The translations under genes were made by a program, and so were the position numbers. Positions 45,761-58,465 of a stretch of DNA of 64,000 nucleotides are shown one piece after another (position 1 is the first letter of the stretch; each line of letters starts with the position of its first letter). This DNA comes from Ziziphus jujuba (taxonomy: Eukaryota > Streptophyta > Magnoliopsida > Rosales > Rhamnaceae): the NCBI RefSeq assembly GCF_031755915.1, contig NC_083389.1:28465501-28529500 (forward strand), given 5' to 3'. Under the pieces are notes generated by a model, which made no database searches, was not told where the DNA came from, and saw only the letters and a program-made list of their open reading frames with translations.

Positions 45761-48700
45761 TTAGAAGATATTGTTTATCCATATCCCCTCACAGTCATTA
45801 CGAACATAGCCACTCTCACATTCATCCTCATTATCATTTTCATCAACACTTGGCAATTGTATGGCAAATGGATTGTGAGCCATTGTAGTATCGCCAAGAA
45901 CATCTTCTTCAACCAATTCTTCTTCAACCAAAGTACAATGTCGTGGTGGAGTTAAAACAATAGACCATCTCGAGTCAAGTTGATCTTCAACATAAAATAT
46001 TTGTTGAACTTGTGAAGCCATGATGAATGGGTCAGATTTATATCCAATTTTACTAAAGTTAACACATGTAAACCCCATCTCATCAACTTTCACACCACTG
46101 CTGTCAACCCAATCACACTTGAACACTGGAATTCGAAACATAGTGTAATCGACGTCCCAAATCTCTCTTATGATCCCATAGTATGTCATCTCGGCTAAAA
46201 TTGGGTTATTATCCTTAGCACTAGCAAAATGCTCACTTTTGGCAATAACTTTGACACCACTATTCTGGGTGACCCTCTTATTATCCATATTTAGAGTGTT
46301 GAATCTAACCCCTCTAATGACATATCCTTCATGTTTCGTTACCACCCATTGCGGACCATGGGCTAACCATCGTAATGTTTCAGACACTGTGTGGTTAGGT
46401 TGACTTCGCTCTTGTGCAATCTAGTCAATAGAAAAATATGAAAATTTAAAGCTAAAACAATTATATTATATATTGAATATTTAACTTTCCCATACCTTAT
46501 CACGTAACCAGTACGGAAATGTACGTTTGTGTTCGTCTTGAAACCATTTTGCTTTTTTTCCTCGATTTTTTTTGCTTGACTTCAAGACTTCAAAATGAAT
46601 ACTAAAACAAATAAAAGTTGTTGTAATTAATAAAAATATATCCAACATATGAACTTATCGATGCCTATTAATATATTCAAAATATCAACTAAATTATACA
46701 TGTTGATATATATATATATATATATATTAAAAATATATATCAACTATTTTATACATTAACATGTATATACGCACCTGACATACGGTTCCACTTCTGGTGT
46801 ATTCAAAAGTATATATCTATGAACTTGCTCCCAAAGTTGTTGATCAATTGATTGATTTTTTCCACCTTTAAATGGGGCGCCAACATCATCCTTATCATTT
46901 AACTTTTGATATCTACCAATTGGGTTTCCAACTGCATCTAATCCTCTCTGAAATTCACTACAAAACTCAATCACTTCTTCACATATGTAACCCTCGGCAA
47001 TACAACCTTCTGGTCGATTTTTGTTTCGAACATAACTTTTCAATACTTTCATGTACCTCTCAAACGGGTACATCCACCTGAAATGTACTGGTCCACACAA
47101 TCTTACCTCTCGAACCAAATGTACAGTTAGATGAACCATTACATCAAAAAATGATGGTGGAAAGAATTTCTCTAAAAGGCACAAAGTTTCGACAAGATCA
47201 TTTTGAATATTTTCCAATTCAGCAACAATGATAGACTTCTTGCAAATTGCATTGAAGAAAAAACAAAGTCTTGCAATTGCATGTCTCACATGTTTAGGAA
47301 GGATTGCACGAATTGCAAGAGGCAAGAGTTGTTGCATCAATGTATGACAATCATGAGATTTCAATCCTACCATCTTTAAGTCCTCCATTGAAACAAGATT
47401 CCTAAAGTTTGAAGAATAACCATCTGGAACCTTTAAGTCCGCTAAACACTTACAAAACAATTTCTTCTCATGCTTTGATAATGTATAGCAGGCCGGTGGT
47501 AGGAAAGTTCGATTACCTTGAGGCTTAGGGGCCAAGTCTTTCCGCAAACCCATTTCTTGTAAATCTAACCGAGCATTAACTCCGTCCTTCGTCTTACCAG
47601 GAATATTGAGCAATGTACCATATATGCTCTCACAAACATTTTTCTCAATATGCATGACATCTAAATTATGTCGCACATGGAGAAATTTCCAATATTCCAA
47701 TTCAAAAAAAATGGACTTCCTCTTCCAACATTCTTCAGAATCAACAGTCCTTTTCCTCTTGTGTGAGTTATCAAATCTCATTGCATTAAGCTTATCTAAT
47801 ATTTCTTCTCCAGTCAACGGTTTTGGAGGCACTCCAAATTCTTGAAATCCATTGAAAGCCTTCTTTTGCCTTCTATATTGATGATTTGGAGGAAGAAATC
47901 TTCTATGCCCGGTAAAACTCATTTTTTTTCCATGCTTTAGCCTTGTAGCAAAAGTATTTTCACTGCAAATTGGACAAGCATAATATCCCTTCACCGCATG
48001 ACCGGACAAGTTACCATAAGCTGGGAAATCATTTATTGTCCATAGCAACACTGCCTTCAACGTGAATTTCTCCTGACGGTAAGCATCGAAGACCGTAACA
48101 CCCTCATTCCACAACCGCTGCAGGTCTTCAACTAACGGCTCCATGTATACATCAATTTGATTTCCTGGTTGCTTCGGTCCAGAAATTAGAAGACTTAACA
48201 TCATAAATTTCCGCTTCATACACAACCAAGGAGGAAGATTATACACAACCGTCATCACAGGCCAACAACTATACCTACTACTCAACATATTATGTGGATT
48301 AACTCCATCGGCCGCGATCCCAAGTCTCAAATTCCTATCTTCGGATGCAAAGTTTGGCCATAAACGATCAACCAACTTCCAAGATGGAGAATCCGCAGGG
48401 TGTTGCATTTTCCCTGTCTTAACCTTTCTCCCATTGGCATGCCATGTCAAATTCTTAGCTGTTTCAACACTACGAAACATTCGTTTAAAACGCGGAATAA
48501 TAGGAAAGTACCATAAAACTTTATTTGGAATATTGCTAGCAACTCCATTCTTATCAATTTTCCATCTAGCAGATCCACATTTAGGACATTCATTAAGGTC
48601 CACATATTCCTTCCTAAACAGAATACAACTTTTAGGACATGCATGAATCTTGATGTACTCCATTCCCAAAGCACTCAAAGTCTTCTTAACATTGTACATG

Positions 48701-49263
48701 GAGGTTGGCAACACATTGTCATTTGGCAACATCTGGGATAACAATTGCAACAGTACATCAAAGCTCTTATCAGAATATCCATATCTTACCTTTAAGTTGT
48801 ATAATTTAACCAAAGCAGACAACTTGGTAAATTTGGTACAACCTAGGTACAAAGGTTTCTCCGCATCCTCCAATAAGGTAGCAAATTCATTAGGATCATT
48901 ATCAAAAGTTTCTAATGCAGCACGGGTCATGTCTAAGCTATTGAAAGCCACGTCTTCCTTACTACTACTATCATTTTCATTATATTCTACATTAATATTC
49001 CCAAAATGAGAAGATGGTCTAATACCATCAGCACATGACTCACCATGCCAAATCCATCGCCGATAGTTGACATCAAACCCATTCCAATATATATGGCCTT
49101 TAATATCCCTAATAGTATGGATTTTCATATTCCCGCATTGCATGCAAGGACACCGTATGGCATTACAATCATTGGCATTCTCCATGCTAAATTTCAAAAA
49201 TTCACTCAACCCCTTAGCAAAATCGCTTGAGGTTCTATCCTTCGTTATCCACGATTTATCCAT
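45761..49263 (-). CDS. CACTA transposase (TNP2/TNPD type), three exons
   Basis: This transposase would cut and join CACTA ends in the nucleus. Proposed exons on the minus strand are 49,263-46,775, 46,601-46,496 and 46,420-45,761. The introns have GT/AG borders (CAG|GTGCGT, AAG|GTATGG; acceptors TTTTAG, GACTAG) and the frame stays open, giving about 1,084 aa. Domains: Transpos_assoc at about residues 2-76 (MDKSWITKDR...RCPCMQCGN...RRWIWHGES); tnp2 at about 230-440 (LGIAADGVNPH, WTINDFPAYGNLSGH, CPIC); HNLDVMHIEKNVCES near 532-546; DUF4218 at about 650-770 (LMQQLLPLAIRAILP, RWMYPFERYMKVLKSYV); exon 2 gives KWFQDEHKRTFPYWLRDK; DUF4216 in exon 3 (VDYTMFRIPVFKCDWVD, QIFYVEDQLDSRW). The ATG at 49,263 starts the first domain exactly. 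I see no frameshift or internal stop. Confidence 0.9.
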
Positions 49264-49319
49264 TTCCCTACCAATCTAATTAAACAGAACAATATCAAAC
49301 AATATCATAAAAAAAAATT

Positions 49320-49645
49320 GAGACAAAACAAGATTAAGAAAACCCATCGCAAACAAATTATCGACAAAAGCAAGATTAAGAAACCCATCGAAGCAAGATT
49401 AAGAAAACCCATTGCAAACAAATTATCGACAAAAGCAAGATTAAGAAAACCCATCTCAAACAAATTATCGACAAAAGCAAGATTAAGAAACCCATTGAAG
49501 CAAGATTAAAAAAACCCATCGCAAACAAATTATCCACAAAAGCGAGATTAAGAAAACTCATCGCAAACAAATTATTGACAAAAGCAAAATTAAGAAAACC
49601 CATCGAAAACAAATTATCCACAAAAACAAGATTAAGAAAACCCAA
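49320..49645. repeat. 42-bp minisatellite upstream of the transposase gene
   Basis: About eight copies, full or shortened, of a 42-bp unit with AAAGCAAGATTAAGAAAACC and GCAAACAAATTATC. Some copies are cut to about 25 bp. It starts about 55 bp upstream of the transposase ATG and so lies in the 5' untranslated or promoter region. Open frames through it are artefacts of the repeat. Confidence 0.8.
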
Positions 49646-50240
49646 CGAACCGAACCTTTGGGTATAATGAATAAATAAATAAAAAATAACCCAATCCACC
49701 ACATGTCACCGCCAATCATAAAGCGAAAAGAAACTCACCGAAACCATGGAGACGAAGAAAGAATAATCCAAGCTAACCACGAGGGAGACGAAGAAAGAAG
49801 AATCCAAGCTAACCACGAGGTTGACGAAGAAAGAAGAATCCACGAAGAAAGAAATCCAACTTCCAGATAGCAATGCAAGCAAATGGAAAATTAAACACGA
49901 AATATCCCACTCTTCAAGTCTTTTTTAGATTGCTTCCAATTCTAACACCTATTATGAAGTGTACTGACCCATATTTTGTGAAAAGAAATGGTATTCAAAA
50001 TCCCGCGTAAATTTTGAAAGCGCGCCAAAAATTTTAAGAAATTGGATAAACAGGCGACATATTCAGATAAACTGTGTCGCTAAAGGATAAACAGTTTCAT
50101 AGACGCTCTTTTTTTAATTCGTTTAAAACAAATAAGTTTCTCCAAGTACTGTTTATTTACTTCTTAAACTTTTGGCAATAATTCTAAAATGGTAATTTTA
50201 CATTTAAAAAGGCATATGATCTAGCGACTCATTGATCTAA
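49646..50240. other. Putative promoter region of the transposase gene
   Basis: No gene was recognised. A GACGAAGAAAGAAGAATCCA repeat lies at 49,751-49,850. Scattered GCGAC motifs begin at 50,053. Transcription toward lower coordinates would have to start in or near this stretch, but no clear TATA box could be chosen. Confidence 0.4.
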
Positions 50241-51076
50241 CTTTTAATTTTAGTAATAGGCGACACATAAGCAGTATTATGCGTCGCCTTATATCTCTTT
50301 TTTTTTTCATATATTTTTTTCAAACCTTCATTTTTAACAATTTGATTTTGTTGGAGCATCAAATAACCAGTGAAGATATTTAAACAAGATAAAAAGAGTT
50401 TTTTTTTCTAATTTTAGTAATAGGCGACGCATAATCATGCTTATGCGTCGCCTAATACCCTATTTTTTTTTAACAATTGGATTTTAGTTGAGCATCAAAT
50501 AACCAGTGAAGATATTTAAACAAGATCAAGAGAGTTTTTTTTTTTTGTTTGAATTTTAGTAATAGGCGACGCATAACGATGCTTATGCGTCGCCTAATAC
50601 CCTATATATATATTTTTTAAACCTTCATTTTTAACAATTTGATTTTGTTGGAGCATCAAATAACCAGTGAAGATATTTAAACAAGATAAAGAGAGTTTTT
50701 TTTTTTTTGAATTTTAGTAATAGGCGACGCATAATCATGCTTATGCGTCGCCTCATACCCTATTTTTTTTTTAAACCTTCATTTTTAACAATTGGATTTT
50801 AGTTGAGCATCAAATAACCAGTGAAGATATTTAAACAAGATCAAGAGAGTTTTTTTTTTTTGTTTGAATTTTAGTAATAGGCGACGCATAACCATGCTTA
50901 TGCGTCGCCTAATACCCTATATATATTTTTTTTAAACCTTCATTTTTAACAATTTGATTTTGTTGGAGCATCAAATAACCAGTGAAGATATTTAAACAAG
51001 ATAAAGAGAATTTTTTTTTTTTTTGAATTTTAGTAATAGGCGACGCATAATCATGATTATGCGTCGCCTAATACCC

Positions 51077-51107
<31 letters not shown>

Positions 51108-51860
51108 TTTTAAACCTTCATTTTTAACAATTGGATTTTCTTCCAGCATCAAATAACCAGTGAAGATATTTAAACAAGATCAAGAGAGTTTTTTTTTTTT
51201 TTTGAATTTTAGTAATAGGCGACGCATAACCATGATTATGCGTCGCCTAATACCCTATATATATATTTTTTAAACCTTCATTTTTAACAATTGGATTTTA
51301 GCTGAGCATGAAATAACCAGTGAAGATATTGAAACAATATAAAGAGAGGTTTTTTTTTTTTTTTTTTTTTTAATTTAGGGTTTAGGCGACGCATAATCAG
51401 TATTATGCGTCGCCTAATACCCCTTTTTTTTTTTTCTTCTTTCAAAAAAACCATGGTTTTTAACAATTTGATTTTCTTCCATCATTAAATAAGCAGTGAA
51501 AATATTTAAACAACATAAATGAGTTTTGTTTTTTTATTTTTTTAATCAATCTGATTTTATCCCTGCATCAAATAACCAGTTAAAAGATTTAAACTAGTTA
51601 GAGAAGGTGTTTTTCTTAAAATCTTCCTGTTTAATAATTTGATTTTCATCCAGCATCAAATGACCAGTGAAAATATTTAAAGATGATAAACAGAGTTTGT
51701 TTTTTTTTTTTTTGAATTTTAGTAATAGGCGATGCATAACCATGATTATGCGTCGCCTAATACCATATATATATATATTTTTTAAACCTTCATTTTTAAC
51801 AATTGGATTTTAGCTGAGCATGAAATAACCAGTGAAGATATTGAAACAATATAAAGAGAC

Positions 51861-51906
<46 letters not shown>

Positions 51907-52390
51907 GGGTTTAGGCGACGCATAAGCAGCATTATGCGTCGCCTAAATACCTTTTTTTTTTTTTTTTCTTCTTTCAAAAAAACCATGGTTTTTAACAATT
52001 TGATTTTCTTCCATCATCAAATAAGCAGTGAAAATATTTAAACAACATAAATGAGTTTTGTTTTTTTATTTTTTTAATCAATCTGATTTTATCCCTGCGT
52101 CAAATAACCAGTTAAAAGATTTAAACTAGTTAGAGAAGGTGTTTTTTTTAAAATCTTCCTGTTTAACAATTTGATTTTCTTCCAGCATCAAATGACCAGT
52201 GAAAATATTTAAAGATGATAAACAGAGTTTGTTTTTTTTTTTTTGAATTTTAGTAATAGGCGACGCATAACCATGATTATGCGTCGCCTAATACCCTATA
52301 TATATATTTTTTAAACCTTCATTTTTAACAATTGGATTTTAGCTGAGCATGAAATAACCAGTGAAGATATTGAAACAATATAAAGAGAGG

Positions 52391-52422
<32 letters not shown>

Positions 52423-52900
52423 TTAGGTTTTAGGCGACGAATAATCAGTATTATGCGTCGCCTAATACCCTTTTTTTTTTTTTCTTCTTTCAAAAAAACC
52501 ATGATTTTTAACAATTTGATTTTCTTCCATCATCAAATAAGCAGTGAAAATATTTAAACAACATAAATGAGTTTTGTTTTTTTATTTTTTTAATCAATCT
52601 GATGTTATCTCTGCATCAAATAACCAGTTAAAAGATTTAAACTAGTTAGAGAAGCTGGTTTTCTTAAAATCTTCCTATTTAACAATTTGATTTTCTTCCA
52701 GCATCAAAACCAGTGAAAATATTTAAAGATGATAAACAGAGTTTGTTTTTTTTTTTTGAATTTTAGTAATAGGCGACGCATAACCATGATTATGCGTCGC
52801 CTAATACCCTATATATATATTTTTTAAACCTTCGTTTTTAAGAATTGGATTTTAGCTGAGCATGAAATAACCAGTGAAGATATTGAAACAATATAAAGAG

Positions 52901-52944
<44 letters not shown>

Positions 52945-54086
52945 GGTTTAGGCGACGCATAATCAGTATTATGCGTCGCCTAATACCTTTTTTTTTTTAT
53001 TTTTCTTCTTTGAAAAAAACCATGGTTTTTAACAATTTGATTTTCTTCCATCATCAAATAAGCAGTGAAAATATTTAAACAACATAAATGAGTTTTGTTT
53101 TTTTATTTTTTTAATCAATCTGATGTTATCTCTGCATCAAATAACCAGTTAAAAGATTTAAACTAGTTAGAGAAGGTGTTTTTCTTAAAATCTTCCTGTT
53201 TAACAATTTGATTTTCTTCCAGCATCAAATAACCAGTGAAAATGTTTAAAGATGATAAACAGAGTTTGTTTTTTTTTTTTTGAATTTTAGTAATAGGCGA
53301 CGCATAACCATGATTATGCGTCGCCTAATACCCTATATATATATTTTTTAAACCTTCATTTTTAACAATTTGATTTTGTTGGAGCATTAAATAACCAGTG
53401 AAGATATTTAAACAAGATAAAGAGAGTTTTTTTTTTTTTGAATTTTAGTAATAGGCGACGCATAATCATGATTATGCGTCGCCTAATACCCTATCTATAT
53501 ATATATTTTTTTAAACCTTCATTTTTAACAATTGGATTTTAGTTGAGCATGAAATAACCAGTGAATATATTGAAACAATATAAAGAGAGGTTTTTTTTTT
53601 TAATTTAGGGTTTAGGCGACGCATAATCAGTATTATGCGTCGCCTAATACCCCATTTTTTTTTTCTTCTTTCAAAAAAACCATGGTTTTTAACAATTTGA
53701 TTTTCTTCCATCATCAAATAAGCAGTGAAAATATTTAAACAACATAAATGAGTTTTGTTTTTTTATTTTTTTAATCAATCTGATTTTATCCCTGCATCAA
53801 ATAACCAGTTAAAAGATTTAAACTAGTTAGAGAAGGTGTTTTTTTTAAAATCTTCCTGTTTAACAATTTGATTTTCTTCCAGCATCAAATGACCAGTGAA
53901 AATATTTAAAGATGATAAACAGAGTTTGTTTTTTTTTTTTTGAATTTTAGTAATAGGCGACGCATAACCATGATTATGCGTCGCCTAATACCCTATATAT
54001 ATATATTTTTTAAACCTTCATTTTTAACAATTGGATTTTAGCTGAGCATGAAATAACCAGTGAAGATATTGAAACAATATAAAGAG

Positions 54087-54133
<47 letters not shown>

Positions 54134-54613
54134 GGTTTAGGCGACGCATAAGCAGTATTATGCGTCGCCTAATACCTTTTTTTTTTTTTTCTTCTTTCAA
54201 AAAAACCATGGTTTTTAACAATTTGATTTTCTTCCATCATCAAATAAGCAGTGAAAATATTTAAACAACATAAATGAGTTTTGTTTTTTTATTTTTTTAA
54301 TCAATCTGATTTTATCCCTGCATCAAATAACGAGTTAAAAGATTTAAACTAGTTAGAGAAGGTGTTTTTTTTAAAATCTTCCTGTTTAACAATTTGATTT
54401 TCTTCCAGCATCAAATGACCAGTGAAAATATTTAAAGATGATAAACAGAGTTTGTTTTTTTTTTTTTTGAATTTTAGTAATAGGCGACGCATAACCATGA
54501 TTATGCGTCGCCTAATACCCTATATATATATATTTTTTAAACCTTCATTTTTAACAATTGGATTTTAGCTGAGCATGAAATAACTAGTGAAGATATTGAA
54601 ATAATATAAAGAG

Positions 54614-54659
<46 letters not shown>

Positions 54660-54900
54660 GGTTTAGGCGACGCATAAGCAGTATTATGCGTCGCCTAGTA
54701 CTCTTTTTTTTTTTCTTTCAAAAAAACCACGGTTTTTAACAATTTGATTTTCTTACATCATCAAATAAGCAGTGAAAATATTTAAACAACATAAATGAGT
54801 TTTATTTTTTTATTTTTTTAATCAATCTGATTTTATCCCTGCATCAAATAACCAGTTAAAAGATTTAAACTAGTTAGAGAAGGTGTTTTTTTTTAAATCT
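50241..54900. repeat. Satellite-like array of palindromes in the right subterminal region (array 1)
   Basis: Twenty-one near-palindromes of about 30-34 bp, GGCGACGCATAA ... TTATGCGTCGCC, start at about 50,259, 50,421, 50,562, 50,721, 50,878, 51,037, 51,216, 51,382, 51,726, 51,912, 52,257, 52,431, 52,770, 52,949, 53,294, 53,452, 53,612, 53,954, 54,138, 54,481 and 54,664. Spacing is 140-180 bp at first, then alternates near 340 and 180 bp, so the unit becomes a higher-order repeat of about 525 bp. Between palindromes lie conserved stretches such as CATCAAATAACCAGTGAAGA and long T runs of varied length. Confidence 0.9.
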
Positions 54901-55620
54901 TCCTGTTTCACAATACTAGACGTCGCCATATATCAAGAAACTTTTTGGTAAAAATTTATTAAAAAAATCAAAAAAATTAAATCACTGTGAAGCAGCTATA
55001 ACATTTTCACTTTTTATTTAAAGTGGAAACAAATCAGAAAAACACCAAAAAAAAAGTTTTTCACAATATTAGGCGACGCATAATGGTATTTATGCGTCGC
55101 CATATATAAATAAAATATTTGCTAAAAATTTATTTGACAAAACAAAAAAAAAATCACTGTGAAGCAGCTATAACATTTTCACTTTTTATTTAAAGTTGAA
55201 ACAAATCAAAAAGACACAAAAAAAAAAAAATTTCACAATAATAGGCGACGCATAATGGTATTTATGCGTCGCCATAAATCAATAACATATTTTCTATAAA
55301 TTTATTTGAAAAAACAAAAAAACAGCACTGTGAAGCAGCTATAACATTTTCACTTGTTATTTAAAGTTGAAAGAAATCAGAAAAACAAAAAAAAAAAAAA
55401 AAATTTCACCATAATAGGCGACGCATAATGGTATTTATGCGTCGCCATATATCAATAACATATTTGCTAAAAATGTATTTGAGAAAACAAAAAAAAAAAA
55501 AAAATCACTGTGAAGCAGCTATAACATTTTCACTTGTTATTTAAAGTTGAAAGAAATCAACTGTTTAATACTTACTAAAAATTTCAAAAAAAATTTATGA
55601 TAATAGACTAATAGGCGACC
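54901..55620. repeat. Second palindrome array of the inner CACTA (array 2)
   Basis: This is a different tandem unit of about 172 bp. Palindromes of the type AGGCGACGCATAATGGTATT...ATGCGTCGCC start at about 55,070, 55,242 and 55,415, separated by a conserved spacer containing CTGTGAAGCAGCTATAACAT. A degenerate fourth lies near 55,612. The core motif is shared with array 1 but the spacer is unrelated. Confidence 0.85.
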
Positions 55621-56170
55621 CGCAATTCTTCTTGTCTCCTGATATCATTAATAAATCTTTTAAAATATTTTTTTCAAAAAAAAAAATGTCATGCTGCTTA
55701 AACATTTTCACTTGTTATTTAAAGTTAAAAGAATATCAACTGTTTAATACTTAGAAAAAACAACAAAAAATATAAATTTTTTCCCTAATGGGCGACGCAT
55801 AATAGTGTATACGTCGCCTTATATCAATAAAATATTTTCCCAAATATTTAAACATTTTCACTTGTTATTTAAATTTGAAAGAACATCAACTATTACATAC
55901 TTAAAAAAACGCAAAACAAAAAAAAAAGAAAAAAACAATGTTACACTAATAGGCGACGCATAACTATGTTTATTCAGCGACTCTAAATATTATGCGTCGT
56001 GTGTGTTTGTTTCTCGCGACTTCTCGACGACACCTTTTTTTTTATGCGTCGTCGATTGGTCGAATTTTTACTGACGTATTAACCTCAGAGTCGCGGTATT
56101 ATTTTTTTAGACGCATTTTTCTCGTAGCGTCGCTAATAATGTGTCGCTAGAGCTTATTTTTCGCGTAGTG
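55621..56170. repeat. Outermost right subterminal region of inner CACTA
   Basis: Palindromes become irregular (55,790-55,820; 55,953-56,010) and pass into closely packed GCGTCGC and GCGAC motifs up to the terminus at 56,170. This part resembles the left subterminal region (single motifs, no palindromes). Confidence 0.75.
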
Positions 56171-56173
56171 GAT

Positions 56174-58465
56174 GCTCATTCAGCTTTAAATTGGTTGACA
56201 TCATTTTGTGATCAACTAATACCCTCATATTACATATGACACAATTAAATTAAATAAAATTACTAGAACATAAAATAATTAATAAAGTATTGGTAAAACC
56301 TAAATAGTTAATAAAGTGCTATAATTATTATTGTTCGTAGGTTTTCACATTTTACATTTCTCCTAATAATGTCCCTCATTATCATTATGATATAATAACC
56401 ACATTCCATGCGTCCAGAATACTTAGGAGTCTAAATTTGTAAAACATTAATTTAAATATATTATTAGATAATACGTATGTAAAAAACAAAAAAAAAAAAA
56501 AGAATAATGCTCACTTTGATGAAAATATTTACCATTTTATAGTTTTGCCATCTTAGCTTTTTTTTCTGGTGTCTTTTCTTGGTTTCAAGCAACGAATGCA
56601 CTGTTCAAATATTAATATTTAAGTTAAATCTAAATATTATTAAAAGTCATTATACATTTAATTAAATAAAAATTATTTAATTAACTTATTGAGCAAAGAT
56701 CTAAAATCCTCAAGAACATGATGATTTCAATTAATCATAAAACCATATTACTGCTTTTCATAGATCAACAACATTTAACATCCAATGATTACTAAAATGA
56801 TCCATAAATTATTAGTTAATATTTCATGTAGTTAAATTGATTATGCAACAAAACATACCTTGTATAAGGCCAATTCTACATGATATTCTCAAGCAAAAAA
56901 AATAAGTTCAAGCACAACGGTTTCAATGAGACCAATTCTGACCTATTCCTAAGCCAATTTTGGTAACCAAACCCAAGCATAATAACAAACTTCAGCCAAA
57001 TCCGGTGACCCAATTAAGCAAATTCTTATGGCCATGCAAGCCCAAACCCTTGCACTCTAAGCAATCCAGTAGTTGTTCAAATTAAACCAAAATCCAATGG
57101 CAACTTTGCAAATTTGGTAACTAAACTATTACACCCTGAGCTAACCACCCCTGCACACCAAGTAGCCATAAATTCTACCATGCAAACCCCTAATAGTCGA
57201 CGACAATAAGCAATGTCGACGGAAAGCTGCAACCCCAATTGAATTCCATCAACCACATCGGTTGGTTGCAAAATCCTGTTCACCCACACCAAATCATGAG
57301 AAAAACCCAACCCCAGCCCCAAGCAAGATTGCAAACAATATATCACAAAGCAAGATTGAACACCCCCGTAAGTTAGAATTGAAGAAAAACCCAAAACGAA
57401 ACCTTTAAAGCATTGCTCGCTACTACCATTTGAAGAAACTCCGAAAAACCAAGCCTTTACTTCAAAGACGTAAAAACAACAAAATTTGATTGAATCGGTG
57501 TTCAAAAGTTAGGGTACTTACTCGCAGAATACTTAAGGCTTGTCTTTAGGAGATGTTAGGACACTTAGATGCGTGATCATGAACATAAGATGAAAACCGT
57601 GTGTGGGTAGTTTTAAAAAGACACAGATTGAATGACACTTTCAGGCAAAAAGTATCAACCAATATATTCTCCCAATTTTTTTCAACTTAAAAACTAATTA
57701 CTTTAATATTTGAAATACAAATAAACTTAATAATTAGTTTATTTATTTTCCATATATCGCCAATATATAGTAAATTTATTTATTCTTATTATACTACCAA
57801 ATAATATATATTAGTAGCATATTATATGAGTAATTTTTTTTTTTAAACGACGCTTTCAAATGTTAAAGCGTTTGCCAAATGTAAATAAATTATAAATTAT
57901 TTTTTTCAGTTTGTATGTATGTACTGACATACAATTTTTAGTAAGAGCAAAAAACTAATTTTAATATTTATTAATATCAAATAAATTTATGAACTAGTTG
58001 TATATTTTTACATAATGAAAAATAATTTTTATAACAATTTAAATATAATTGATTTTAATATTTCCAAGCATAAAAAGAAAAAATAACTTTTTTACATTTT
58101 TAAATAGTTTACAACTTAGTTGCTTTTTTATTTCATATTAAAAAAAAGTACTAATATAAAACGACGCATTTTTGTGCCAAAGCATCCTTTAATTATGTAT
58201 CAAATTTATTAAAAAAATGATGCTTTTTATCCATAAAGCGTCGCCCCATTATATATAATATATAGTAACCCCATTATATATAATATATATTACTGCATAT
58301 AAAAAATAATCTTATTTTCAGATTTCTAAATAATTTACTAATTCATTATTAATAAATATATTTCTAAATGTAACTAATTTCTTAACAATTTCTTTTTATC
58401 TCTATATAATTTCTTTAATAACTAGTTTTATATTTCTTATCTGATAGTTTTTATTTTATTCTTTC
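56174..58465. mobile_element. Remaining part of the outer CACTA element
   Basis: The first 70 bases resemble the 3' flank of the inner transposase gene (TTGACATCATTTTGTGATCA versus TTGATGTACTCTAGTTGACG, both followed by CCTCATA), as expected for a related element. No transposase sequence follows, so the gene has been deleted. Near the right end, motifs AAACGACGC, AAAGCGTCGCC and AAAGCATCC (57,840-58,245) look subterminal. A clear CACTA terminus was not found before chromovirus LTR sequence begins at about 58,466, so the end may be truncated. A 142-codon open stretch on the minus strand (57,505-57,077) shows no recognisable domain. Confidence 0.5.

Larger units (their letters stand above)
44374..56170 (-). 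mobile_element. Complete CACTA (En/Spm-type) transposon, 11,797 bp
   Basis: The left end reads CACTACTAGAATCGAGCTG and the right end, inverted, CACTACGCGAAAAATAAGCT: imperfect terminal repeats with CACTAC termini. GAT at 44,371-44,373 and 56,171-56,173 is the 3-bp target duplication. Inside are, from left, a 0.9-kb subterminal region with TTTAGCGAC motifs, a three-exon transposase gene on the minus strand, a 42-bp minisatellite upstream of that gene, and a 5.7-kb right subterminal region of palindromic tandem repeats. Both ends plus an open transposase gene make it a good candidate for an autonomous or recently active element. No second (TNPA-like) gene was recognised. Confidence 0.9.

Noticed and set aside
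49376..49702. 108-codon frame with repeated hydrophobic FLNLVFVDNLF-like units
   Set aside because: It runs through the 42-bp minisatellite upstream of the transposase, on its minus strand; the apparent membrane-like repeats are a by-product.
50241..55620. CRISPR-like array (regular repeated palindromes)
   Set aside because: Repeats are 30-34 bp, but spacers are 110-310 bp and are themselves conserved between units; the region lies inside a plant DNA transposon.
57077..57505. 142-codon open stretch on the minus strand
   Set aside because: No domain, repeat or related copy was recognised and it lies in CACTA-derived AT-rich DNA. Chance cannot be excluded; a genome or protein search would decide.
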